From assembly GCA_038241115.1 (NCBI GenBank), contig JBBRGA010000156.1:1-7811 (forward strand): 7,811 nt of DNA, given 5' to 3'. Below, in pieces: positions 1-7,776 of this stretch (the first letter of the stretch is position 1; each line of letters opens with the position of its first letter). The notes beneath the pieces were generated by a model, which searched no databases, was not told the DNA's origin, and was given only the letters and a program-made list of their open reading frames with translations. The stretch comes from JANYJJ01 sp038241115 (GTDB lineage: Bacteria > Pseudomonadota > Gammaproteobacteria > Burkholderiales > Burkholderiaceae_C). The translations under genes and the position numbers were made by a program.

Positions 1-264
1 GATGTCCAGCTCCTGGCTGAAAAAAATCCGTTCATGAGCATGTGGCTGAGGGCTGCCAACATGCTGGTCAATATGGCGCGCGGCAACATCAACGCAGAGG
101 CGAAACGCCAATCGAGGGCGGCTCCTGTGAGCGCCGTCAAGCCACAAAACTCCGCCCGGTTCACCAAGGCAACGGGCGAAATCTCCGGCGTCCCAAAGGA
201 AGCCTTGCCCACGGCAGCAAGGCGGAAGAAAAAGACCAATCTTCAAGCAGCCACACGGTGCTGA
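1..264 (+). CDS. Small hypothetical protein with a lysine/arginine-rich tail, possibly 5'-partial
   Basis: The frame is open from the first base of the window to a TGA at 262-264, so the gene may begin upstream. If it starts inside the window, the first ATG is at 34 (76 residues), but no good Shine-Dalgarno sequence precedes it. The N-terminal part (MSMWLRAAN..., then NMARGNINAEAKRQ) looks like a short amphipathic helix with Trp and Met. The middle is Ser/Pro/Thr-rich and low in complexity, and the tail carries an RRKKK cluster. I do not recognise a named domain. Short proteins opening with a similar Met-Ser-Met-Trp-Leu segment seem, from memory, to occur next to PHB-related genes in Comamonadaceae; that is unverified. 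It lies 38 nt upstream of a PHB-depolymerase-like esterase remnant on the same strand, so the two may once have been co-transcribed. Confidence 0.42.
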   Translation, partial: DVQLLAEKNPFMSMWLRAANMLVNMARGNINAEAKRQSRAAPVSAVKPQNSARFTKATGEISGVPKEALPTAARRKKKTNLQAATRC

Positions 265-274
265 GCAAAGACTT

Positions 275-289
275 CGGGCCAATTGCCCG
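275..289 (+). repeat. Short inverted repeat between the small ORF and the esterase
   Basis: CGGGC-caatt-GCCCG forms a 5-bp stem with a 5-nt loop, 11 nt past the stop of the small ORF and 13 nt before the esterase ATG. No T-run follows, so it is a poor candidate for an intrinsic terminator. Confidence 0.25.
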
Positions 290-302
290 CAACGATTGAT
301 TC

Positions 303-865
303 ATGGCAAAACGCGCAGGCACTTCCCCGTGGGCCAAGCTTTTCACCCGCAATATGTCGACGTTGAATCGCTTGACGTTTAGCGCTGTCGCGCGATCCGC
401 AGGTCGAGCTGCCAAACCCAGTATGGCGAAGCGAAAGGCGCCTGCCCCCTTGGGCGATTGGCTTTCTGGCTTTGTGTTGGGTCCGACCGGGCCTCGGCGC
501 TACCGGGTGTTTCGCCCATCAGGCGTTGCGTTGGGTGAGCGCTTGCCATTGATGGTGATGCTGCACGGCTGCGCCCAGGACGCCCAAAGCTTTGCCGCGA
601 GCACGCGCATGAACGTCGTGGCAGCGCGCGAGCGCTTCTTGGTGCTGTATCCGGAGCAGGATCGCCTGTCGAACCCGCAGGGCTGCTGGAACTGGTTTGA
701 CACCCAGTCTGGCCGGGCGAAAGGCGAGGCCGCATCGATCATGCTGGCCATCGATCAGGTGTGCGTTCTTTACTCGGCAGATCGAGACCGGGTCGCCGTT
801 GCCGGAATGTCTGCTGGCGCGAGCATGGGGCGCGGTTGGTGACGCGCCGTCCTGAGCGCTTTGAC
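303..865 (+). pseudogene. Truncated, frameshifted PHB-depolymerase-family esterase (Esterase_phd / LpqC type)
   Basis: The uninterrupted part is 179 codons (303-842). It has a basic N-terminus, then the alpha/beta-hydrolase core: LMVMLHGC (residues 83-90, oxyanion-hole region), YPEQDR (116-121), GCWNWFD (127-133, typical of this esterase family) and the nucleophile elbow AGMSAGASM with Ser170. Directly after this the frame fails. Reading on from 827 in another frame gives GARLVTRRPERFD, which matches the expected continuation (family pattern A-L-L-x-T-R-x-P-E-R-F), so one base has been lost near the G-run at 827-830. Family resemblance stops at about 865, and the regions that should supply the catalytic Asp and His are absent. 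Intact relatives are about 300-400 residues. Such enzymes hydrolyse PHB oligomers or related esters. The start at 303 is chosen from the family-like basic N-terminus; no clear ribosome-binding site is visible. The remnant is almost certainly inactive. Confidence 0.85.
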
Positions 866-893
866 CTCCAGCCACCGACCTCCAACCACGACC
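863..893 (+). repeat. Imperfect tandem repeat at the esterase breakpoint
   Basis: GACCTCCAGCCACC (863-876) is followed by GACCTCCAACCAC (877-889) and a third partial GACC (890-893), so the unit is about 13-14 bp. It begins exactly where resemblance to the esterase family ends, which fits a deletion or slippage junction. The remaining stretch to 987 shows no recognisable coding similarity on either strand. Confidence 0.6.
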
Positions 894-908
894 GACTTTG
901 CATAGAGG

Positions 909-931
909 CATCGGCGTGATCGTGGCCGATG
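909..931 (-). repeat. Inverted repeat downstream of phaB
   Basis: CATCGGC (909-915) and GCCGATG (925-931) form a perfect 7-bp stem with a 9-nt loop, about 57 nt beyond the phaB stop on the minus strand. It could end or protect the 3' end of the phaB transcript, but no U-tract follows on either strand, so it is not a classical intrinsic terminator. Confidence 0.3.
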
Positions 932-987
932 AGCGGCGGGCGACATCAAGCCCTTGCGACAAATTCTCGGCGTCCACTGCAACCGCG

Positions 988-1752
988 CTACTGCATGTGC
1001 TGTCCGCCGTTGATGGCGATGTTGGCCCCAGTGACGAAGGCCGCTTCTTCCGACGCCAAGTAAATGATCAGCCCCGCCACCTCTTCTGGCTTGCCCAATC
1101 GGCCCACCGGAATGTTCGGCAGGATCTTGCTGTCCAGCACTTCCTTGGCGATGGCCGTCACCATCTTGGTTCCGATGTAGCCCGGCGAGATCGTGTTGAC
1201 CGTCACGCCCTTCTTGGCAACCTCCAGCGCCAGTGCCTTGGTGAAGCCATGCACGCCGGCCTTGGCGGCTGAGTAGTTGGTCTGACCGAAAGCTCCCTTG
1301 GAACCGTTGACCGAAGAAACATTGATCACGCGCCCCCAGCCTTTCTCGACCATCGCGTCGACCACCTGTTTGCTCATGTTGAACAGGCTGTCGAGGTTGG
1401 TGCGCATGACCGCATCCCAATTGACTTTGTCCATTTTTTTGAAAGTCATGTCGCGCGTGATGCCCGCGTTGTTGACCAGCACGTCGATTGCACCGAGCTT
1501 GGCTTGCACAGCGGCCACGGCGTTTGCGCAGGAATCGAAGTCGGCCACGTCGCAGAGCACGGCCACGATGTCGTAGCCTTTGGCCTTCATCTGGGCGACC
1601 CACTCGGTTTGGGTCTTGTTGCCTGGTGAATACGTCACTGCCACTTTGTATCCGGCATCTGCCGTCTTGATGGAGATGGTTTCGCCCAGACCACCCATTC
1701 CGCCGGTGACCAGCACCACGTGTTTGGTGTTCATATTCATGTTCGCGTTCAT
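988..1752 (-). CDS. phaB: NADPH-dependent acetoacetyl-CoA reductase (PhaB, SDR family)
   Basis: This enzyme reduces acetoacetyl-CoA to (R)-3-hydroxybutyryl-CoA, the PHB monomer donor, in the cytoplasm. The 254-residue product is a classical short-chain dehydrogenase/reductase: cofactor loop TGGMGGLG (residues 16-23), NNAG (94-97), catalytic Ser147, Tyr160 and Lys164 in SSVNG...NYSAAK, and the PhaB-typical NNAGITRD, GWGRVINVSSVNG and C-terminal NGGQHM segments. It is about eight residues longer than the 246-residue Cupriavidus necator PhaB1 because of an Asn/Met-rich start (MNANMNMNTK). The first ATG is chosen because GGAG lies seven bases upstream; Met5 or Met7 are alternatives without a better site. 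Compared with C. necator PhaB1 as I remember it, the Gln of KGQFGQTNY is Ala154 here, while the second Gln is kept (Gln157). It is the last gene of the minus-strand run, 37 nt after the thiolase. Confidence 0.95.
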   Translation of the reverse strand: MNANMNMNTKHVVLVTGGMGGLGETISIKTADAGYKVAVTYSPGNKTQTEWVAQMKAKGYDIVAVLCDVADFDSCANAVAAVQAKLGAIDVLVNNAGITRDMTFKKMDKVNWDAVMRTNLDSLFNMSKQVVDAMVEKGWGRVINVSSVNGSKGAFGQTNYSAAKAGVHGFTKALALEVAKKGVTVNTISPGYIGTKMVTAIAKEVLDSKILPNIPVGRLGKPEEVAGLIIYLASEEAAFVTGANIAINGGQHMQ

Positions 1753-1789
1753 GTTTTTGCTCCAGTCAGATGAATGTCAATGCAGACTG

Positions 1790-2989
1790 TCAAAGCCGCT
1801 CGAAGACAGCCGCGATGCCTTGCCCGCCGCCGATGCACATCGTCACCAGCGCGTAGCGTCCGCCACCGCGGTGCAACTCATAGATCGCCTTGGTGGCGAG
1901 GAACGCGCCGGAGCATCCGATCGGATGGCCGAGCGCGATGGCACCCCCATTGGGATTGACTTTTTTCAGATCGAGCTCCAACCCACGGGACACAGCGATC
2001 GCTTGCGCAGCAAAGGCTTCATTGCTCTCGATCACATCCATCTGATCGAGCGTCAGTCCGCCTTTTTTTAACGCCAGCTTCGTCGCCGGGATCGGGCCTT
2101 CGCCCATGATCTCGTTGGGCACACCAGCCACGGCGTAGGACATCAGCCGCGCCATGGGTTTGTGGCCCGCGGCGGCGGCCACGGCTGCATCGGCCAGCAC
2201 AAAAAAAGCCGCACCGTCGTTGATGCCCGAGGCGTTGCCCGCCGTCACCGAGCCGTCTTTCTTGAAGGCTGGCTTCATCTTCGCCAGCGTCTCCATGGTG
2301 GTGCCGGGCTTCACATGCTCGTCGGTGTCGAAAGTGACTTCGCCCTTGCGCGTTTGGCGCACGATGGGAACGATTTGCGACTTGCACCGCCCCTCGGCGA
2401 TGGCGGCTGCAGCGCGGCGGTGCGACTCCACCGCCAACGCGTCCTGCTCTTCGCGGGTGATGCCCCATTTGGTGACCAGATTCTCGGCCGTGATGCCCAT
2501 GTGGCCCGCGCCAAAAGGGTCGGTCAGGGTGGCCACCATCATGTCCACCAGCTTGGTGTCGCCCATGCGTGCGCCGGTGCGCATGGCCGCCGACAAGTAG
2601 CCTCCGCGGCTCATCACTTCGACTCCCCCGCCAACGCCGTAATCGCAGTCGCCCAGCAGGATGTTCTGCGCGGTGGTCACGATGGCCTGCAAGCCTGAAG
2701 AGCACAGCCGGTTCACCGACATCGCGACCGACTCCATGGGCAGCCCGGCCTGGATCGCCGCGACCCGCGCGACATACGGGAACCGGCTTTCTGTCGGGAT
2801 GGTGTTGCCCACCGTCACGTAATTGATGGCCTTCGGGTCCACACCCGAACGCGCGACCGCTTCCTTCATCACCGTGCCCGCCAGCTCGGCCGGTTCGATG
2901 TCGGCCAAAGCGCCGCCGAAGGTTCCAATGGCCGACCGGGCCGCACCCAACACCACCACATCGCGATTGCCCATGACACCTGTCCTCAT
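1790..2989 (-). CDS. bktB: Beta-ketothiolase / acetyl-CoA C-acetyltransferase, BktB-type
   Basis: The product condenses two acyl-CoA molecules (acetyl-CoA + acetyl-CoA, or propionyl-CoA in BktB enzymes), the first committed step of PHB synthesis. Its 399 residues cover a complete thiolase: nucleophile Cys96 in NRLCSSG, NEAFAAQ (323-329), His355 in GHPIG and Cys385 in CIGGGQG. Measured from the second possible start (Met6), His and Cys fall at 350 and 380, as I recall them in C. necator BktB (394 residues). Segments such as VNRLC-SGLQAIV, HMGITAEN, FDTDEHV and YALVTMCIGGGQGIAA resemble BktB more than PhaA. ATG at 2989 is chosen because AAAAGGAG lies 7 nt upstream; the frame stays open further upstream (to an ATG at 3040) without such a site, and ATG at 2974 is possible. 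It sits between the phasin gene (90 nt) and phaB (37 nt), so a PHB role is likely; a beta-oxidation thiolase is the less likely alternative. Confidence 0.92.
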   Translation of the reverse strand: MRTGVMGNRDVVVLGAARSAIGTFGGALADIEPAELAGTVMKEAVARSGVDPKAINYVTVGNTIPTESRFPYVARVAAIQAGLPMESVAMSVNRLCSSGLQAIVTTAQNILLGDCDYGVGGGVEVMSRGGYLSAAMRTGARMGDTKLVDMMVATLTDPFGAGHMGITAENLVTKWGITREEQDALAVESHRRAAAAIAEGRCKSQIVPIVRQTRKGEVTFDTDEHVKPGTTMETLAKMKPAFKKDGSVTAGNASGINDGAAFFVLADAAVAAAAGHKPMARLMSYAVAGVPNEIMGEGPIPATKLALKKGGLTLDQMDVIESNEAFAAQAIAVSRGLELDLKKVNPNGGAIALGHPIGCSGAFLATKAIYELHRGGGRYALVTMCIGGGQGIAAVFERL

Positions 2990-2996
2990 GACGTTT

Positions 2997-3004
2997 CTCC
3001 TTTT
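2997..3004 (-). promoter_or_regulatory. Ribosome-binding site of the thiolase gene
   Basis: On the minus strand AAAAGGAG ends 7 nt before the ATG at 2989. It is the strongest Shine-Dalgarno match in the window, and it decides this start over the ATG codons at 3040 and 2974. Confidence 0.8.
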
Positions 3005-3033
3005 CAAACGGTTTGGTTGAGATCGAGCTTCGG

Positions 3034-3061
3034 CCTGCAATGCCTCTCAGATCAATGCAGG
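3034..3061 (-). repeat. Inverted repeat in the phasin-bktB gap
   Basis: CCTGCA (3034-3039) and TGCAGG (3056-3061) are complementary arms around a 16-nt spacer, in the 90-nt gap between the phasin stop and the thiolase start. There is no U-run. It may be a weak processing or attenuation hairpin, or chance. Confidence 0.22.
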
Positions 3062-3079
3062 TGCCGACACCGACTCGAC

Positions 3080-3550
3080 TTACTTTGGCGTGACCAGCGC
3101 CTTGATCTCTTGCAACTGGTGCGTCGCGCGCTTCGTGATGCTGGCCATCGCCTCGGACTGCGCGTGCTGCGCCATCTCGGCCAGTTCTTTCATGTGGGCC
3201 AGCGTCTTCTCGAAGCCTTTGCGAACAACTTCGCCTTGCTTGCCCACATCGACCGCGCCACCGCCCACCAGACTCTTGGCCGCCTCCTGCATGCCTTGCA
3301 TGGCTTGGGTCAGCATTTCGCTTTGTTTGCTGGCCAGCGCCTGCATCGAAGCCAGGCTGGCGGCATTGGCCTCGACCAACGCCTGGATGTCCTTGCGACG
3401 GGCCTCGACGATGGCCGCCATGTCGATTCCCGGCATCTTGAACTTCGCCATCATGGCTGTCACGTCGGTCACGTCGCTGAAGGCTGGAGTTTGCTTTGTG
3501 GCCTCTGTCTTGGCTTCTGTCTTGGTGTCTGTTTTCGAGCCTGTTTTCAT
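3080..3550 (-). CDS. Phasin family protein (PHB granule-associated)
   Basis: Phasins coat PHB granules and control their number and size. The 156-residue product starts with a hydrophilic, Lys/Thr-rich segment made of four KTxx units (residues 2-17), then DVTAMMAKFKMPGIDMAAIVEARRKDIQALVEAN (residues 29-62). This last stretch has the F-x-M-P-x-x-D-M and A-x-R-R-x-x-I-x-A-L-x-x-A-N pattern of the phasin_2/TIGR01841 family. The rest is predicted amphipathic helix rich in Ala, Met and Gln, with no signal peptide or membrane segment. The start at 3550 is chosen because AGGAG lies 6 nt upstream; an ATG 48 nt further upstream has no such site. It lies between the actP remnant (78-nt gap) and the thiolase, which supports a PHB role. 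The gene is intact. Confidence 0.9.
   Translation of the reverse strand: MKTGSKTDTKTEAKTEATKQTPAFSDVTDVTAMMAKFKMPGIDMAAIVEARRKDIQALVEANAASLASMQALASKQSEMLTQAMQGMQEAAKSLVGGGAVDVGKQGEVVRKGFEKTLAHMKELAEMAQHAQSEAMASITKRATHQLQEIKALVTPK
3500..3547 (-). repeat. Four 12-bp tandem units encoding KTxx repeats in the phasin N-terminus
   Basis: Read on the minus strand, the units are AAAACAGGCTCG, AAAACAGACACC, AAGACAGAAGCC and AAGACAGAGGCC, encoding KTGS, KTDT, KTEA and KTEA. The period is in frame, so gain or loss of a unit would alter length but not the frame. Confidence 0.8.
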
Positions 3551-3556
3551 GTCTGT

Positions 3557-3561
3557 CTCCT
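3557..3561 (-). promoter_or_regulatory. Ribosome-binding site of the phasin gene
   Basis: AGGAG on the minus strand, 6 nt before the ATG at 3550. It decides this start over the upstream ATG at 3598. Confidence 0.7.
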
Positions 3562-3574
3562 GGGCTGGGGTTGC

Positions 3575-3594
3575 GTCGCCAGTGCGTCGGCGAC
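3575..3594 (-). repeat. Stem-loop between actP remnant and phasin gene
   Basis: GTCGCC (3575-3580) and GGCGAC (3589-3594) form a perfect 6-bp stem with an 8-nt loop. It lies 35-54 nt past the actP stop and just before the phasin ribosome-binding site. No U-tract follows, so read-through into the phasin gene is plausible; it may instead be a processing or stability hairpin. Confidence 0.35.
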
Positions 3595-3628
3595 TCACGT
3601 CAATGAATTTTTCGCTGTGCGCAAAGGC

Positions 3629-5110
3629 TCAATGTCCCGACGCGCCAGACGCGCCAATACCGGTCTCAGAGCGCACTTGCTGCGCGACGAAGCCAGCCCG
3701 GTCCTGCGCTGCGCGTGGGCTGCGGTCGAGAATCGAGACAAGCCAGATGCCGACAAAACCGATGGTCATCGAGAACAACGCGGGTGAGGCATACGGGAAC
3801 AGCGCCGAGCCTTTGGGATTGCCCAGCGTGACCTCCCACACCGCCGGTGAAACCAGCGTCAGCAGCACCGACGAGGCCAGTCCCAAGAAGCCGCCGACCA
3901 CCGCGCCGCGGGTCGTGCAGTCTTTCCACAGCACCGACATCAGCAGCACCGGAAAATTGGCCGACGCCGCAATGGCGAATGCCAGGCTCACCATGAAGGC
4001 GATGTTCTGTTTCTCGAACGCAATGCCCAGCACCACGGCCACGATGCCCAAAGCGACGGTGGTGATGCGTGACACTTTCAATTCAGCAGCGCTGTCCGCC
4101 TTGCCCTTCATGATGACGGTCGAGTACAGGTCGTGCGACACCGCCGAAGCGCCCGACAAAGTCAGCCCCGCCACCACCGCCAAGATGGTGGCAAACGCCA
4201 CCGCCGAGATAAAGCCCAGGAACACATTGCCGCCGACTGCGTTGGCCAGATGAATGGCCGCCATGTTGCCGCCGCCGAGCAGGCCGCCCTTGGCATCCAG
4301 AAACTGCGGGTTCGTGAGCACGAAGGTGATCGCGCCGAAGCCGATGATGAAGGTCAGGATGTAGAAGTAGCTGATCCAGGTGGTGGCCCACAGCACCGAC
4401 TTGCGTGCCTCTTTGGCATTCGGCACGGTAAAGAAGCGCATCAGGATGTGCGGCAGCCCTGCGGTGCCAAACATCAGCGCCATGCCGAAGCTGATGGCCG
4501 AAATCGGGTCTTTGATGAAACCGCCCGGACCCATGATCGAAAAGCCCTGTGCGGCCGCGTCTTGTGGTGACTTGCCCGCAGCCGCGGCGATGCCGGTCTT
4601 CACTTCCACCGCTTTCGCAAACATCGCCTCGGGGCTGAATCCGAAGTGATACAGCACCATGAAGGCCATGAACGTTGCCCCGGCCAGCAACAAGCAGGCC
4701 TTGATGATCGGTACCCAGGTGGTGGCGGTCATGCCGCCGAACAGCACGTAAACCATCATCAGCGCACCGACGATGACCACTGCGATCCAGTATTCAAGCC
4801 CGAACAACAGCTTGATCAACTGTCCCGCGCCGACCATCTGGGCGATCAGATAAAAAGCCACGACGATCAGCGTGCCCGAGGCCGCGAACACGCGCACCGG
4901 CGTTTGCGAAAAACGAAAAGCGGCCACGTCGGCGAAGGTGAACTTGCCCAAATTGCGCAGTCGCTCGGCCAGCAAGAACGTGACGATGGGCCAACCCACC
5001 AGAAAGCCAATGGAGTAAATCAGCCCGTCAAAGCCACCGACCATCACCGCAGCCGAGATGCCCAGAAACTACGCGGCCGACATGTAGTCGCCGGCAATCG
5101 CCAGGCCGTT
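3629..5110 (-). pseudogene. actP: 5'-truncated cation/acetate symporter (ActP) with an internal amber codon
   Basis: ActP is an inner-membrane sodium:solute symporter that imports acetate and related short monocarboxylates. Resemblance begins abruptly at 5110 with NGLAIAGDYMSAA, runs into TAG at 5071-5069 where relatives have Ser (SAASFLG), and continues as FLGISAAVMVGGFDGLIYSIGF. From there the frame is open to TGA at 3629 with strong family segments: FLLAERLRNLGKFTFADVAAFRF, LIAQMVGAGQLIKLLFGL, YVLFGGMTATTW, FGTAGLPHILMRFFTVP, LANAVGGNVFLGFISAVAFATILAVVAGLTLSGASAVSHDLY, and the tail TGIGASGASGH. About 74 residues of the N-terminus are missing relative to E. coli ActP (549 aa, from memory), which should remove the signal/first membrane segments. 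Translation could restart at GTG 5047 or ATG 5044 (about 472 residues), but such a product would probably not fold as a transporter. It lies downstream of acs, the usual acs-DUF485-actP order. Confidence 0.87.
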
Positions 5111-5216
5111 CGACCATCATTGCCAGGGTCAGCGTCCAGCCAAAACGCGTGCGCCTGGCCTTCAGGGCCTGATAGTTCGGATCGTTCAGGATGCGGGTGG
5201 TCAGATCGGTTGCCAT
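5028..5216 (-). pseudogene. N-terminal remnant of a DUF485 membrane protein fused out of frame to actP
   Basis: The ATG at 5216 is 2 nt past the acs stop, with AAAGG 8 nt upstream inside the acs 3' end. The first 35 codons (MATDLTTRILNDPNYQ..., then RTRFGWTLTLAMMV) match the start of the roughly 100-residue DUF485 proteins (YjcH type) usually encoded between acs and actP. At 5111/5110 the sequence switches to actP: the actP codons AAC GGC CTG follow at once but in a different frame, so this ORF continues as an unrelated tail to TGA at 5028-5030 (62 residues). The rest of DUF485, the gap and the actP 5' end are gone, about 450 bp by family lengths. DUF485 proteins are small two-helix membrane proteins linked to ActP; the product is presumed non-functional. 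Confidence 0.8.
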
Positions 5217-5218
5217 GG

Positions 5219-7186
<1,968 letters not shown>

Positions 7187-7261
7187 TCTGATTTCCGTGT
7201 TGGCAGCGCGAGATGTCGCCACTTGCTTGGGTCAGCATGGCCTCTTTGCCGACGCAGACCT

Positions 7262-7298
7262 TGCGCGCCGTCAAGTGCGCACATGTCTGTTTGCGCAC
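7262..7298 (+). repeat. TGCGC-rich repeats upstream of acs
   Basis: TGCGCAC occurs at 7276-7282 (inside the palindrome GTGCGCAC) and again at 7292-7298, 16 bp apart; a related TGCGC stands at 7262. The spacing would suit a regulator dimer upstream of acs. The stretch also borders the degraded methyltransferase, so chance is quite possible. I see no convincing -35/-10 pair for acs here. Confidence 0.22.
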
Positions 7299-7304
7299 AG
7301 GCAG

Positions 7305-7624
7305 CAAGCGGATGCGCTCGCGCTGCCGTTCGAAGATGCTTCGTTCGACGTGGTTTGCTGCCAGTTTGGCGCGATGTTTTTCCCGGACCGGGCCGCCGGC
7401 TACGCCGAAGCTCGTCGCGTGCCGAGTTGAGTCGCGCATCGTCGGCACTCGAGGTGGCCACGGCCTATTGCCAGGGAACGCCGCTGCGCACCGAAATCGA
7501 GGCGCGAGATGCCAACTCTCTTCAGCGCGCCACAGACCGAGCGATGCGGACGATCGCCAGCCGCCAGGGCGATGGGTCAGTCACCGGCAAAATTCAGGCC
7601 CATGTGATCGTGGCGGCGGGCTGA
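7305..7624 (+). pseudogene. Remnant of a class I SAM-dependent methyltransferase
   Basis: Two family fragments lie in different frames. The first (7305-7421) reads QADALALPFEDASFDVVCCQFGAMFFPDR, then YAEARRV: motif II-III of a Methyltransf_11 fold, with the acidic-loop pattern D-A-x-x-L-P-F-x-D-x-S-F-D-V-V. It ends at TGA 7428-7430. The second (about 7424-7624) reads ELSRASSALEVATAYCQGTPL, then RTEIEARD and, near the end, GDGSVTGKIQAHVIVAAG, the C-terminal part of the same kind of protein. The SAM-binding N-terminus (the GxGxG region) is missing. So is the block that should join the fragments (the post-ARRV segment, usually LKPGG onward, perhaps 60 residues), with a frame change at 7421-7424. 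Substrate unknown. It lies divergent from acs. Confidence 0.75.
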
Positions 7625-7629
7625 CACAG

Positions 7630-7644
7630 TCCCGCAGAGCGGGA
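7630..7644 (+). repeat. Short hairpin just after the methyltransferase remnant
   Basis: TCCCGC-AGA-GCGGGA is a perfect 6-bp stem with a 3-nt loop, 5 nt past the stop at 7622-7624. Its place fits a terminator of the former gene, but no T-run follows, so it would be weak at best. Confidence 0.35.
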
Positions 7645-7761
7645 GGCCAAAGCCAGTGTGGCGGGTGCGGCCTCAGACGCCATGGTTCAGGGTCGCAAAA
7701 CGCCAAAAACCTGCGCCGTGCAGGGCTGCGTCCCGTACCGCGCACAATCCGCGCAACTCCC

Positions 7762-7767
7762 AAAGGA
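7762..7767 (+). promoter_or_regulatory. Ribosome-binding site of the right-edge gene
   Basis: AAAGGA lies 9 nt before the ATG at 7777 and is the main support for a true start there. Confidence 0.55.
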
Positions 7768-7776
7768 CAGGCGAAC

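Noticed and set aside
519..1603. Minus-strand frames running across the esterase remnant and the 3' part of phaB
   Set aside because: They overlap real genes in other frames, have Arg/Gln/Gly-rich composition, and show no family motif.
2990..3040. Upstream ATG (3040) extending the thiolase by 17 residues
   Set aside because: The added segment is basic and unlike thiolase N-termini, and it contains the strong AAAAGGAG that serves the ATG at 2989.
3551..3598. Upstream ATG (3598) extending the phasin by 16 residues
   Set aside because: The extension contains the phasin ribosome-binding site itself (AGGAG at 3557-3561) and has no site of its own.
3090..4253. Long plus-strand open frame (387 codons) over the phasin gene and actP remnant
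   Set aside because: It is antisense to two families recognised by strong motifs, is rich in Ser/Thr/Met/Ala low-complexity runs typical of the complement of high-GC genes, and has no recognisable domain or ribosome-binding site.
5069..5071. Programmed read-through or recoding at the actP amber codon
   Set aside because: The gene is already truncated and out of frame with its upstream start, so a coding role for the TAG has no support.
7630..7644. Intrinsic terminator after the methyltransferase remnant
   Set aside because: The stem is good but short and is not followed by a T-run; kept only as a hairpin.
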